A stretch of 64,000 bases of DNA from JBJHAX01 sp050480705. Its GTDB lineage: Bacteria > Actinomycetota > Nitriliruptoria > Nitriliruptorales > Nitriliruptoraceae. The translations under genes and the position numbers were made by a program. The notes beneath the pieces are model-generated. The model was not told the origin of the DNA. It did not search any database and was given only the letters and a program-made list of their open reading frames with translations. The DNA lies in the NCBI GenBank assembly GCA_050480705.1, contig JBJHAX010000002.1, positions 62,001 through 126,000 on the forward strand, read 5' to 3'. Shown here one piece after another: positions 8,115 to 16,273 of this stretch (position 1 is the stretch's first letter; each line of letters begins with the position of its first letter).

Positions 8115-8711
8115 GTGGACCCCGAGCTGCTGGCCCAGGCACGGCGGATCGCTGCTCCGGAGAGCGACGCGGTCGTCACCGCACGTGCACGCCTGGGCGA
8201 CGCCGGTGGGGCGCCGACCCCTGAAGTCGGCTCCCTGCTCGGATGGGCCGCCCGAGCGTGTTCGGCGCGAGCGACCGTGGAGATCGGTGCTGCAGGCGGC
8301 GTATCGGGCCTGTGGCTGCTCACCGGGTTGTTGGACAACGGGGTTCTGACGACCATCGAACCCAACCCGCACGCGCATGCACTCGCCGCCGATGCCTACG
8401 CGGATGCTGGAACGTCCGACCGCGTGCGGCTGATCCTCGGCGACCCGCTCACCGTGCTGCCACGCCTGTCCGACGGCGGCTACGACGTGATGCTGCTGCA
8501 GGCGCCGTCGTCGCTCGATGCGGTCATGATCGAGCATGCCCACCGACTGTTGCGTCCCGGCGGCATGCTGATCGCACGTGGAGTTCTGGCCCCGCGCGAC
8601 GGCTCGGAGGTACGCGACGCCTTCGTCGACGCACTGCTCGACGACCCGACGCTTGTGACCGCGGTCCTGCCGTTGGACGACGGCGTCGCGCTCGCGATTC
8701 GTCGGGCGTAG
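8115..8711 (+). CDS. SAM-dependent O-methyltransferase (class I, type 3-like)
   Basis: A 198-residue Rossmann methyltransferase. Motif I is VEIGAAGGVSGLWL, followed by TTIEPNPHAHA (ribose-binding acid), LGDPLTVLP and LLRPGGMLIARGVL. In the metal-dependent type 3 family the YDxxFIDAxK strand provides a metal-binding Asp; here the strand reads YDVMLLQAPS, so that Asp is missing. It may therefore use another mechanism or be inactive as a catechol-type enzyme. GTG start with GGAG five bases upstream. It is transcribed divergently from the protease gene, the same arrangement as the mycobacterial Rv1220c-sigE locus. Confidence 0.82.
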   Translation: MDPELLAQARRIAAPESDAVVTARARLGDAGGAPTPEVGSLLGWAARACSARATVEIGAAGGVSGLWLLTGLLDNGVLTTIEPNPHAHALAADAYADAGTSDRVRLILGDPLTVLPRLSDGGYDVMLLQAPSSLDAVMIEHAHRLLRPGGMLIARGVLAPRDGSEVRDAFVDALLDDPTLVTAVLPLDDGVALAIRRA

Positions 8712-8712
8712 A

Positions 8713-8732
8713 GCCCGCAGAATCGAACGGGC
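8713..8732. terminator. short hairpin between convergent genes
   Basis: GCCCG (8713-8717) pairs with CGGGC (8728-8732) over a 10-base loop in the 28-base gap between the methyltransferase and membrane-protein genes. The stem is only five pairs and has no T run, so termination activity is uncertain. Confidence 0.35.
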
Positions 8733-8739
8733 GTCAAGC

Positions 8740-9576
8740 TCAGAAGAAGCGCACCTTCGCAGCGAACTCGACGGCTGGCGCCAGGATGACGGCGAGATAG
8801 AACATGCCGGTCGAGGCCTGGATGGAGCGGCCACCTTCCTTGGCCAGGCGCACGTTGAAGAAGGCGATGAGTGCGATGAGCGCGAGCACGCCGAGTCCGA
8901 GCGTGACGGTCATCGCACCGATCCGCAGCATCGGCGCGAACGTCATCGCGCACTGCTCGTAGGCCGCACCGGTCAGCCCTGCGCACGGCGGGGAGTTGCG
9001 TGCGGACAGCAGCACCGACGCCAGCCCCGCTCCGACCGCGCCCACGTTGACCCAGGCCATCCAGACCATGTACCGGTTGTTCAGGCGCCGCTCGACGAGG
9101 TACCAGTGGCCGAGGATCATGCCGACCCAGATGCCCCCCATGAGCAGCGACCCGAGAGCGAGTTCCGTCATGCCCTGCGCTACCCCGCCCGCACCGCCCC
9201 GATCGGCGCGGATGATGGCGAGCGGAGCGAACGACGCGAGCCCGGCAAGCGTTGCGAGCACGCCGATGATCCGGGCGATCAGCGCCGGCACACGCACATA
9301 CAGGGTGACCGATGCGAGCACGGTCAGACCGATGAAGGTGAACACGAGGCTCAGCGCGAGGTCACCGGTCGGCTCGAGGGCGGTCTGCTCCAGTGTGCTG
9401 ACCGGCCCTCGGAGCGAGGCGTGCGCGCCCCAGGCCAGCAGCGCGAGCGTCGCGCCGGTGAGCAGCTCGTAACCGTGGCGCACGGCACCGAACGTCGGTG
9501 CGGCCCACAGCAGCGCGGACCCGCCCACGGCGGTCATGAGCAGGACGAGCGCCAGGACTGAGGCGGCAGCGGTCAC
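8740..9576 (-). CDS. polytopic membrane protein of unknown function
   Basis: A 278-residue protein with about eight membrane helices and almost no extramembrane domains. The GTG at 9576 is taken as start because AGGAG lies 6 bases upstream and the first helix follows at once. A short loop GHWYLVERRLNNR follows helix 5 and a Cys-containing loop (PPCAGLTGAAYEQC) lies outside helix 6, possibly a disulfide on the outer face. I do not recognise the family. It is divergent from the hotdog-fold gene at 9766. Confidence 0.75.
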   Translation of the reverse strand: MTAAASVLALVLLMTAVGGSALLWAAPTFGAVRHGYELLTGATLALLAWGAHASLRGPVSTLEQTALEPTGDLALSLVFTFIGLTVLASVTLYVRVPALIARIIGVLATLAGLASFAPLAIIRADRGGAGGVAQGMTELALGSLLMGGIWVGMILGHWYLVERRLNNRYMVWMAWVNVGAVGAGLASVLLSARNSPPCAGLTGAAYEQCAMTFAPMLRIGAMTVTLGLGVLALIALIAFFNVRLAKEGGRSIQASTGMFYLAVILAPAVEFAAKVRFF

Positions 9577-9765
9577 GTGCGCTCCTGAGGTCGTCGGGTG
9601 GTGGTGCGGGTGGTCGGCTGCTCGACACCGAGCGGGGGCGCTGCGCACCAGCCGAGCGTGCTGTGGCCGTGTGCGCCACGACGCGGTGCTGCAGGCGCCG
9701 TCGGCGCCGACGCTACCCTTCCGCAGCCGGTGCACGGCACCGTGGACGAGGCGAAGGCGCTGACG

Positions 9766-10143
9766 ATGGGCCGCTGTGATCCGGGGCTCCGACACATCCG
9801 CACGCTCGATGTCACCGACGACCACACGGCAGCCGTCGTCGGTTCGGGCGACGTCCCTGCACTCGCCACGCCCGCGCTGCTCGCGCTCGCCGAGGGGGCG
9901 TGCGTGGATGCGATCGCGACCGACGTGGACGATGCGGACACCACGGTCGGCGTGTGGGCCGAGGTCGAGCATCTGCGTGCCGTACCGGTCGGGCACACCG
10001 TGTGCGCCACCGCGACGCTGATGGGCCATCACGGCCGGCGGCTCGAGTTCAGCGTGACCGTCGAGGACGGCGACGAACTGGTCGCAAAGGTGCGCCACCG
10101 CCGGGTGCTGGTCGATCGGGCGCGGTTCCTCGAGCGGCTCTGA
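9766..10143 (+). CDS. FlK-like hotdog-fold thioesterase family protein
   Basis: A 125-residue single hotdog domain. Residues that match the fluoroacetyl-CoA thioesterase (FlK) catalytic set are visible: ATPALLALAEGA (Thr and Glu) and VEHLRAVPVGHTV (His). The substrate is unlikely to be fluoroacetyl-CoA in particular; such paralogues are common acyl-CoA thioesterases. The start is uncertain: ATG 9766 is used, GTG 9742 is an alternative, and neither has a clear ribosome site. A second, more divergent relative lies at 12368. Confidence 0.72.
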   Translation: MGRCDPGLRHIRTLDVTDDHTAAVVGSGDVPALATPALLALAEGACVDAIATDVDDADTTVGVWAEVEHLRAVPVGHTVCATATLMGHHGRRLEFSVTVEDGDELVAKVRHRRVLVDRARFLERL

Positions 10144-10195
10144 CCACACGACGGGGAGTCGGCGTCCAGATCCGGTGGCGCGTCGGCGCGACGGG

Positions 10196-11680
10196 CTACA
10201 GCCCGCGTAGCCAGGCCACGAGCGTGCGCACCGGCGCACCGGTGCCACCCTTGCCGTATTCCGCGTAGGGCTCGTCGACCCATGCCGGCCCGGCGATGTC
10301 GAAGTGCGCCCACGCGATGTCGTCGCCGACGAAGTGGTGCAGGAACAACCCGCCGAAGATCGTGCCGGCCGCGCGTCCGCCGACGTTGCGCAGGTCGGCC
10401 ACGGTGCCTTCGACGCGCTCGCCGTACTCGTCGGTCGCGAGCGGCAGGCGCCACAGCGGCTCACCCGCGTCGGCGGCGGCGGCGAGCAGCTGTCCGGCCA
10501 GCTCGTCGTCGTCGCTCATCATCGCGCTGATGCGATCGCCCAGCGCGACGACCGCGGCGCCGGTCAGGGTCGCGACGTCGACGATGACGTCGGGCCCGAT
10601 GCTGTTGGCGTGGGCGATCGCGTCGGCAAGTACCAGGCGGCCTTCCGCATCGGTGTTGATGACTTCGACGGTTGTCCCGTCGTGCATGGTGAGCACGTCG
10701 CTGACCCGCGTGGCGGTGCCTGACGGCATGTTCTCGGCGAGGGCGAGCAGTCCGGTGACACGGATGTTGAGCTCGAGCTCGGCCGCAGCACGCACGGTCG
10801 CCAGCACCGCCGCGGCGCCGGCCATGTCGACCTTCATGGTTTCCATGGAACTCGAGGGTTTGAGTGACAGGCCACCAGTGTCGAACGTGATGCCCTTGCC
10901 GACGAGGGCGACATGGCGCGTGGCGCCATCGGGTTGGTAGGACAGCTCAACCAGACGCGGCGGCGCGCTCGAACCCTGCCCGACGCCGATCATGCCGCCG
11001 TAGCCGCCTTCGGCGAGCGCATCCTCGTCAAGGACGGTGGTGCGCACCGGCAGGCCCGACACCGTCTGCAGCGCCCGCTCAGCTAGCTCCGGGGGCCGTT
11101 TGTCCTGTGGCGGGGTGTTGACGAGGTCGCGCGCGAGCGCAGCGGCGGCGCAGGTGACCTCGGCGACCGCGACGTGCGCCGCGACCTGCGTGGCGTCGGC
11201 GGCGGCGGTGTGCAGCGTCACCTGTTCGAGCCGGTGGGGTTTGGGGTCGGTGCGGTAGTCGACGAAGCGGTAGGAGCCGAGCAGCACACCTTCGACGAGT
11301 GCACGTACGCGCACGTCGAGGTCGAGCGCGGAGGGCAGGGCGATCGCGAGCCGGTCGATGCGTTCTACTGCGCCCGCAACGGCCGCCGATGCGCGTCTGA
11401 CCGCACTGGCGTCGAGGGCGTCCGACTTCCCGAGTCCGGCGACGAGGAGCGCCCTGGTCGCGTCACCGGAACGCAGCGGCACCCACGCAAGCGACCCGGT
11501 CGAGCCGTCGAACGCGAGCGTGGCCAACTCGCGGGCCAGGTCGACGCCCGACGCGGCCGCAACCTGCAGCGCCGTCGCCTCCGGTGCGGGCGTCTCGTCG
11601 TCGCCCTGATACGCCCAGGTCACGAGGTGCTGCGCGTCAGCACGCTCGAGCGGTTGATCGGAGACGTCGACGGTCGGCAC
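10196..11680 (-). CDS. pepA: leucyl aminopeptidase (M17 family)
   Basis: A 494-residue enzyme with an N-terminal macro-like domain (about 1-165) and a C-terminal two-metal peptidase domain. Signature segments are KGITFDTGGLSLKP (metal Lys and Asp), MKVDMAGAAAV and NTDAEGRLVLADA (metal Asp/Glu and catalytic Arg). It removes N-terminal residues from peptides in the cytoplasm and probably forms a hexamer. The GTG start at 11680 follows AAAGGAAG with 4 bases spacing; the frame continues upstream but without support. Divergent from the cupin gene. Confidence 0.95.
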   Translation of the reverse strand: MPTVDVSDQPLERADAQHLVTWAYQGDDETPAPEATALQVAAASGVDLARELATLAFDGSTGSLAWVPLRSGDATRALLVAGLGKSDALDASAVRRASAAVAGAVERIDRLAIALPSALDLDVRVRALVEGVLLGSYRFVDYRTDPKPHRLEQVTLHTAAADATQVAAHVAVAEVTCAAAALARDLVNTPPQDKRPPELAERALQTVSGLPVRTTVLDEDALAEGGYGGMIGVGQGSSAPPRLVELSYQPDGATRHVALVGKGITFDTGGLSLKPSSSMETMKVDMAGAAAVLATVRAAAELELNIRVTGLLALAENMPSGTATRVSDVLTMHDGTTVEVINTDAEGRLVLADAIAHANSIGPDVIVDVATLTGAAVVALGDRISAMMSDDDELAGQLLAAAADAGEPLWRLPLATDEYGERVEGTVADLRNVGGRAAGTIFGGLFLHHFVGDDIAWAHFDIAGPAWVDEPYAEYGKGGTGAPVRTLVAWLRGL

Positions 11681-11843
11681 GCTGCTTCCTTTCCGTTCAC
11701 GGCCAGGCGCCGCGTGGGCCGTGGCACGACGTGCCACGGCGCGGCTGCGGCCCGCGAGTGGACGCTCGGGACATCGCGGGAGACTACAAGCGGTGCGTGG
11801 TGTCGCCGTCGGGCAGGCGCAGCTGGCCACTACCCTGGGCTGC

Positions 11844-12341
11844 ATGAGCGACGACGGACATCTCAAGGACAGGGCAGCGACCGACCTCGCCGTCCGTCCG
11901 GTCGACCTGCGCGACTACGTGACGTTCGACGAGCACGAGGCGCGCCGTGTGCGGGTGTTCGCGTCACCGCGCCTGGCACTGGACCTGTGGTGCATCCAGC
12001 CCGGGCAGGCAACCCCGGTCCTCCAGCACGACGACCGTGACGTCGTCTACACCGTGGTCGGCGGGCGTTCCTGGTTCGTCACCGACGAGGGCGAGATCGG
12101 CCTCGATCCGATGGGAGCGATGCGCGTCGACGCGGGCGTGGTCCACGGGATCGACAACCGTGCACCGGATCCGCTCATCGTGCTCGCTGCGAGCTCACCA
12201 CCGGGCGAGGAACTGCCGTCGTCGCCTGTCGCGACCGAGGCGCTGGCGGTGCGTGACGATCCGGACGGGACGGGACGCCTGCGACGCGCATGGGAAGCGC
12301 TGCTCGGCGTGGGGTCCTCGCAGCGTGGTGGACGATCGTGA
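11844..12341 (+). CDS. cupin-domain protein
   Basis: A 165-residue protein with one double-stranded beta-helix (about 40-120): LALDLWCIQPGQATPVLQHD, VVYTVVGGRSWFVTDEG and VVHGIDNRAPDPLIVL. The His residues of the metal site are reduced compared with canonical cupins (QHD, VHGID). Function unknown; small cupins may bind metals or small acids. ATG 11844 has no strong ribosome site. Its stop is followed after 26 bases by the next gene, so the two are probably cotranscribed. Confidence 0.75.
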   Translation: MSDDGHLKDRAATDLAVRPVDLRDYVTFDEHEARRVRVFASPRLALDLWCIQPGQATPVLQHDDRDVVYTVVGGRSWFVTDEGEIGLDPMGAMRVDAGVVHGIDNRAPDPLIVLAASSPPGEELPSSPVATEALAVRDDPDGTGRLRRAWEALLGVGSSQRGGRS

Positions 12342-12367
12342 GGCCCGGGCCGCCACGAGGCACGTCG

Positions 12368-12742
12368 GTGAGCGTCGACGTCGACGTCACCGAGGCGATG
12401 GGCGCGGTCGTCGACGGACGGCCGGTCGGGGCGATGTACGGCACGCGTGCCCTGCTCGACCACATCGTCGGGTTGTGCCGGAGCATCGTCGAGCCTCACC
12501 TCGAGATCGGTGAACAGGCACTCGACGTCGCCGTGGACTTTAGGCACCGCTCGCCGGTGCCCGTCGGTGCACGCGTCACGCTCGACGCCACGGTCGCAGC
12601 CGTCGAACCGACCCGCCTGACCTGCGAGGTCATGGTCCGCCACAACGGCCTCGTCGTCGCACGGGGGACGCTGGAGCAGCATCTCGTGCGACTCGACGAG
12701 TTCCGTGATCAGGTCGCGGCGTCGGAGGCGTCGGCCGACTGA
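12368..12742 (+). CDS. hotdog-fold acyl-CoA thioesterase-like protein
   Basis: A 124-residue hotdog protein related to the FlK-like protein at 9766: the central DFRHRSPVPVGARVTL segment aligns with its VEHLRAVPVGHTV, keeping the His. The N-terminal Thr-Pro...Glu pair is not obvious (GTRALLDHIVGLCRSIV instead). GTG 12368 is favoured by GAGG seven bases upstream; a GTG at 12338 overlapping the cupin stop is an alternative. Its last 34 bases overlap the 3' end of the convergent SRPBCC gene. Confidence 0.68.
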   Translation: MSVDVDVTEAMGAVVDGRPVGAMYGTRALLDHIVGLCRSIVEPHLEIGEQALDVAVDFRHRSPVPVGARVTLDATVAAVEPTRLTCEVMVRHNGLVVARGTLEQHLVRLDEFRDQVAASEASAD

Positions 12743-13188
12743 GACGTGCCGGCGTCGACCAGACGGGCGAAGCGTCGCAGGGAACGGCCGAAGAGGATCG
12801 TCACGAACGGGCGCACGACAAGGCGTGCTCCGAGCGCACCGAACGCGCCGAGCGGAGGGTCGATCCACTCCGACCAGACGAGCCGTGTCGCCGCACCCGG
12901 AGCGTCGTGCAGTTCGAACGAACCGTGCCCACGGATCACGCGTCCGAGGTGGACGACATCGAGCCTGTGGTCGGGTTCCCACCGGGTGACACGCATGACG
13001 TCATCGACGACGAATCCGAGCAGCCGGGTCGGGCATCGGATGGTCACACCGGTTCCTTCACGTCGCGGTGTGAGCACCTCGACCGAGATGGCGTCCATCA
13101 TCCACGTGGACTGGCGCTCCCAGTCGGTGAGCATCGCCCAGACGCGCTCGCGTGCGGCAGCGACGTGGCATTCGACCTCGACACGCAT
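12709..13188 (-). CDS. SRPBCC (START-like) lipid/ligand-binding protein
   Basis: A 159-residue polyketide-cyclase/START-like fold: MRVEVECHVAAARERVWAML opens strand 1 and helix 1, WERQSTWMMDAISVEVL follows, and the C terminus has the long helix PFVTILFGRSLRRFARLV. Such proteins bind hydrophobic ligands in a deep pocket; the ligand is unknown. AGAGGAG lies about 9 bases before the ATG. The C-terminal 11 codons overlap the convergent thioesterase-like gene. Confidence 0.82.
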   Translation of the reverse strand: MRVEVECHVAAARERVWAMLTDWERQSTWMMDAISVEVLTPRREGTGVTIRCPTRLLGFVVDDVMRVTRWEPDHRLDVVHLGRVIRGHGSFELHDAPGAATRLVWSEWIDPPLGAFGALGARLVVRPFVTILFGRSLRRFARLVDAGTSQSADASDAAT

Positions 13189-13435
13189 CCCCGGCGGCTC
13201 CTCTCGACGGTGGGTACACGCCGCTCGTGAAGCAGGCGCACCGCGACAGCATGCCGTCTGATCGCACGTGGCGACACGTGAGCGAACGGCCGCACCGATC
13301 CGGTCGGGCGGCCTGCCAGAAACGGTTAGGCTCGCTGCCGGCACGTGGCGCGCCCCGGCCGCCGGTCACCTGTGTGGCGGCGGCACCAAGGGTCGCTGCG
13401 CCGCGGTCGACAACAGACCACGAAGGGACAGTTCC

Positions 13436-14206
13436 GTGTTCGCCGACATCGACGGCAACGCCTTGCACTACGTGAGCTACGGGGAGGGGCCCCCCGTGGT
13501 GATGCTCCACGGCCTGGGTGGCACCGCGAACATCTGGCACGGTGTGATGCAGATCATGCAGGACCATCATCACGTCATCGCGATCGACCTGCGTGGCCAC
13601 GGCCGCAGCCACGGCAAAGGCAAATTCTCGATCGAAACCTGGGCCAAGGACGTCCAGAAGCTGATCCGTCACCTCGAACTGCCCGCGGTGACGCTGGTTG
13701 GCCATTCGCTCGGATCGATCGTCGCCCAGTACCTCGCGCAGTCCTCGCCCGACAACGTCGACCAGCTGGTGCTCGTCGGCGGGATTTCGTACTTCCAGCC
13801 GCCGACGGCCGACGCGTATCGCGAACGCGCCGACCTCGTCGAGGCCGACGGCATGGACGTGCTCGTCGACGCATGGATCGACGGTGCGGTGTCGCCGCAG
13901 ACACAAGCGTTGCATGCGGGCACGGTGGGGTTGATGCGCGACATGTTCCTGCGCAACGATCCCATCAGCTACGCGAAGTCGTGCCGGGCCTTGTCGAAGG
14001 CGCCGCAGATCCGGCGTGACGAGATCGGCCAGCCCACGCTCATGGTCACCGGCTCGCACGACCGCTCGACGCCGCTGGCGATGGCCGAGGAACTCAAACG
14101 GTCGATCCCGGTCAGCCGTATCAAGGTGCTGCCCGACGTCGGCCACTGGTCGCCGCTCGAGGCACCGGGGCCGCTGGCCGCCGCGATCCTGGAGTTCCTG
14201 ACCTGA
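13436..14206 (+). CDS. alpha/beta-hydrolase
   Basis: A 256-residue alpha/beta-hydrolase fold protein. Visible are the oxyanion loop LHGLGGTANIW, the nucleophile elbow GHSLGS (Ser), an acid in GSHDRSTP and a histidine in DVGHWSPLEAP, a complete triad. It may be an esterase or C-C hydrolase. GTG 13436 has GGGA seven bases upstream. A TANNNT box (TAGGCT, 13327-13332) implies a leader of about 100 bases, in which GCCGCCG near 13360 can pair with CGGCGGC near 13380. The folP2-like gene begins three bases after its stop. Confidence 0.88.
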   Translation: MFADIDGNALHYVSYGEGPPVVMLHGLGGTANIWHGVMQIMQDHHHVIAIDLRGHGRSHGKGKFSIETWAKDVQKLIRHLELPAVTLVGHSLGSIVAQYLAQSSPDNVDQLVLVGGISYFQPPTADAYRERADLVEADGMDVLVDAWIDGAVSPQTQALHAGTVGLMRDMFLRNDPISYAKSCRALSKAPQIRRDEIGQPTLMVTGSHDRSTPLAMAEELKRSIPVSRIKVLPDVGHWSPLEAPGPLAAAILEFLT

Positions 14207-14208
14207 CC

Positions 14209-15198
14209 GTGCCGACACCCGGTGATCCGCGCGAGTCCCCGGGCGAGCTGCGGTGCGACGCCCTGACGGTGCCGCTGCACAGCCCCGGGGAATCCGACAC
14301 TGCACGAGGTGGCGACACCCGACGTGCGGCGTGTCGCCTCGAGTTCGCGCGCGGCCCGCTCGATCTCACGCGCCGTTTCGCGATCATGGGGATCGTCAAC
14401 CGCACCCCCGACTCGTTCTACGACCGTGGGGCGACCTTCGGGCTCGACGAGGCACTCGGGCATGCCCGGGCGATGGCGCGTGACGGCGCGGACATCATCG
14501 ACGTCGGCGGTGTGAAGGGTGGTCCCGGTGTCGAGGTCACCGTCGACGACGAACTCGAACGGATCGTGCCGTTCGTCGAGGCGTTGCGCGCCGTCGACGA
14601 ACGGGTGCTCGTCTCGGTCGACACGTTCCGTGCACCAGTCGCGGACGCGGCACTGGCCGCGGGGGCGGACATCGTCAACGACGTCACGGGCCTGCACGAC
14701 GAGGCACTGCTCGGCGTGGTCGCGCGCCACGACGCCGGCTATGTCGCGATGCACCACGGGGGCCGGCCCCGCACGCGACCGTTTCGCCGCCACTATCTCC
14801 CCGACGTGACCAGCGCGGTCGTCGCACACTGCCGGGAACTCACCCGGCGTGCGATCGCAGCCGGGATCGATCCCGCCCGGCTGATCGTCGATCCCGGTCA
14901 CGACTTCCAGAAGACGACCGCGCATTCGCTCGAACTGTCCCGCCGCCTGCCCGAGCTCGCAGCGCTGGGATTCCCGGTCCTGGTGGCGTTGTCGAACAAG
15001 GATTTTCTCGGTGAGACACTGGGCAGGCCGCTCGACGAGCGGGTGGACGCGAGCATCGCAGCAGCGGTGTTCAACGTGCTGCGCGGCGCGAACATCGTGC
15101 GTGTCCATGAGGTCGCGCGGACGGCAGATGCCCTGCGCATGACCGAGGCCCTGTTGGGGTGGCGCGAGGCGACGACGAACGTGCGTGGGCTGGCCTGA
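14209..15198 (+). CDS. folP2: dihydropteroate synthase paralogue FolP2 (probably not a DHPS)
   Basis: A 329-residue TIM-barrel protein of the pterin-binding family. It closely follows the mycobacterial FolP2 pattern: IVNRTPDSFYDRGATF, IIDVGGVKGGPG, ALSNKDFLGETLG, and the C-terminal end VRGLA. In true dihydropteroate synthases the equivalent motifs are NVTPDSF, GGESTRPG and a SRK motif, so the p-aminobenzoate-binding loop is not conserved here. FolP2 of mycobacteria lacks DHPS activity; its real role is unknown. The first 55 residues are a low-complexity extension, and the true start may be inside it. Likely cotranscribed with the hydrolase gene. Confidence 0.85.
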   Translation: MPTPGDPRESPGELRCDALTVPLHSPGESDTARGGDTRRAACRLEFARGPLDLTRRFAIMGIVNRTPDSFYDRGATFGLDEALGHARAMARDGADIIDVGGVKGGPGVEVTVDDELERIVPFVEALRAVDERVLVSVDTFRAPVADAALAAGADIVNDVTGLHDEALLGVVARHDAGYVAMHHGGRPRTRPFRRHYLPDVTSAVVAHCRELTRRAIAAGIDPARLIVDPGHDFQKTTAHSLELSRRLPELAALGFPVLVALSNKDFLGETLGRPLDERVDASIAAAVFNVLRGANIVRVHEVARTADALRMTEALLGWREATTNVRGLA

Positions 15199-15281
15199 CC
15201 CCCGCGGGGCAGGCGCCACGGGCCGCTGCGCGTCGTCGGACGGCCGGTACGGTTCGTGCAACGCGCCGACGAGGAGCAGCT

Positions 15282-15680
15282 GTGGCACGCGCCGGCATGC
15301 CCCGAAAGTTCGTGTTCGTCTGCCTCAACGAACGTCCCGAGGAACATCCGCGCCCGTCTTGTATCCGCAACGGCAGCGGCCGCGTCTTCGAGGCGCTGCG
15401 CGAAGAGACCGGACGGCAGGGGCTGGTCAACGTCAAGGTCGTGCCGTCCGGATGCATGGAGCCGTGCATGGTCGGTCCGGCCGTCTACGTCGCGCCCGAC
15501 GACGTGTGGTACGGCGGGGTCACGGTCGAGGACGTCCCCGGGCTGGTCGAGCACCATCTCGCCGGCGACGAGCCGGTGGAGATACTGCGCATCGGCGCCG
15601 AGGAGTTCGAGCTGTCCCCTCTCGAGGGACGAAGCGACCTGCCTCCCGGCATGATTCCGCCGGCCGGCGACACCCGATGA
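15282..15680 (+). CDS. thioredoxin-like [2Fe-2S] ferredoxin
   Basis: A 132-residue protein of the (2Fe-2S) ferredoxin domain (NuoE/thioredoxin-fold) type. The four cluster cysteines are in the KFVFVCLNE segment, SCIRNG, and the SGCMEPCMVGP motif (C-x3-C). It probably transfers single electrons; the partner is unknown. GTG 15282 has AGGAG five bases upstream. Its stop overlaps the next start (15677-15680, ATGA), so it is coupled to the dCMP deaminase gene. Confidence 0.85.
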   Translation: MARAGMPRKFVFVCLNERPEEHPRPSCIRNGSGRVFEALREETGRQGLVNVKVVPSGCMEPCMVGPAVYVAPDDVWYGGVTVEDVPGLVEHHLAGDEPVEILRIGAEEFELSPLEGRSDLPPGMIPPAGDTR

Positions 15681-16159
15681 CGTCCCGGGCATCTTGGGAC
15701 GAGTACTTCCTCGATCTGGCGACGGCGATCTCGAGCCGTGCGACCTGTTCGCGACGCAAGCACGGCGCGGTGATCGTCCAGGGTCGCCGCATCGTCGCCA
15801 GCGGATACAACGGTGGACCGTCCGGGTACCCGCACTGCCTCGACGGGGCGTGCCCACGGGCCACCTCTGCAGCGCCGCAGGGCCACGACTACGAGCGGTG
15901 CATCGCGATCCACGCGGAGGCGAACGCGCTGTTGTTCTCCTCCCCCGAGGAACGTGACGGTGCGTCGCTGTACTGCACGGGAGCGCCGTGCTTCGGCTGC
16001 GCGAAACTCATCGCCAACTCAGGCGTCGCCGAAGTCGTGGCCGCAGGTGGCCGCTACGACGAGTGGGACCGAACCCGCGACTTCTTGCGCGACGCGGGCG
16101 TGCGCGTTCGCGTGCTCGACGGGTTGGAGGGAGCGCCGGTCCTCGACTTGTCGAATTGA
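15677..16159 (+). CDS. deoxycytidylate (dCMP) deaminase
   Basis: A 160-residue zinc deaminase: the HAEANAL motif gives the zinc His and catalytic Glu, and APCFGCAKLI gives two zinc Cys. The upstream RKHGAVIV, NGGPSG and CPR segments fit ComE/dCMP deaminases rather than tRNA or guanine deaminases. It converts dCMP to dUMP for thymidylate supply. Translationally coupled to the [2Fe-2S] protein gene by a 4-base overlap. A terminator-like hairpin follows at 16222. Confidence 0.9.
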   Translation: MTSRASWDEYFLDLATAISSRATCSRRKHGAVIVQGRRIVASGYNGGPSGYPHCLDGACPRATSAAPQGHDYERCIAIHAEANALLFSSPEERDGASLYCTGAPCFGCAKLIANSGVAEVVAAGGRYDEWDRTRDFLRDAGVRVRVLDGLEGAPVLDLSN

Positions 16160-16221
16160 GGACGACGTGTCGCCCACGGGCGATGTGAAACAGGCGATGT
16201 GAAACGTCCCCGAACATGACA

Positions 16222-16249
16222 CGCCCCCCGGTGGGGGAACCGGGGGGCG
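16222..16249. terminator. perfect 10-bp GC hairpin downstream of dCMP deaminase
   Basis: CGCCCCCCGG (16222-16231) pairs perfectly with CCGGGGGGCG (16240-16249) around an 8-base loop. It lies 62 bases after the stop at 16159. No T run follows on the plus strand; the minus-strand flank is slightly T-richer (TGTCATGTT), so it could end a minus-strand transcript instead. Between the stop and this hairpin GGCGATGTGAAAC occurs twice (around 16179 and 16192). Confidence 0.6.
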
Positions 16250-16273
16250 GAAGATCGCCCGGGGCTTCGACCA

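Noticed and set aside
9577..10464. Longer N-terminal extension of the membrane protein on the minus strand
   Set aside because: The extension is the antisense of the hotdog and aminopeptidase genes; a GTG with a good ribosome site at 9576 gives a normal membrane protein.
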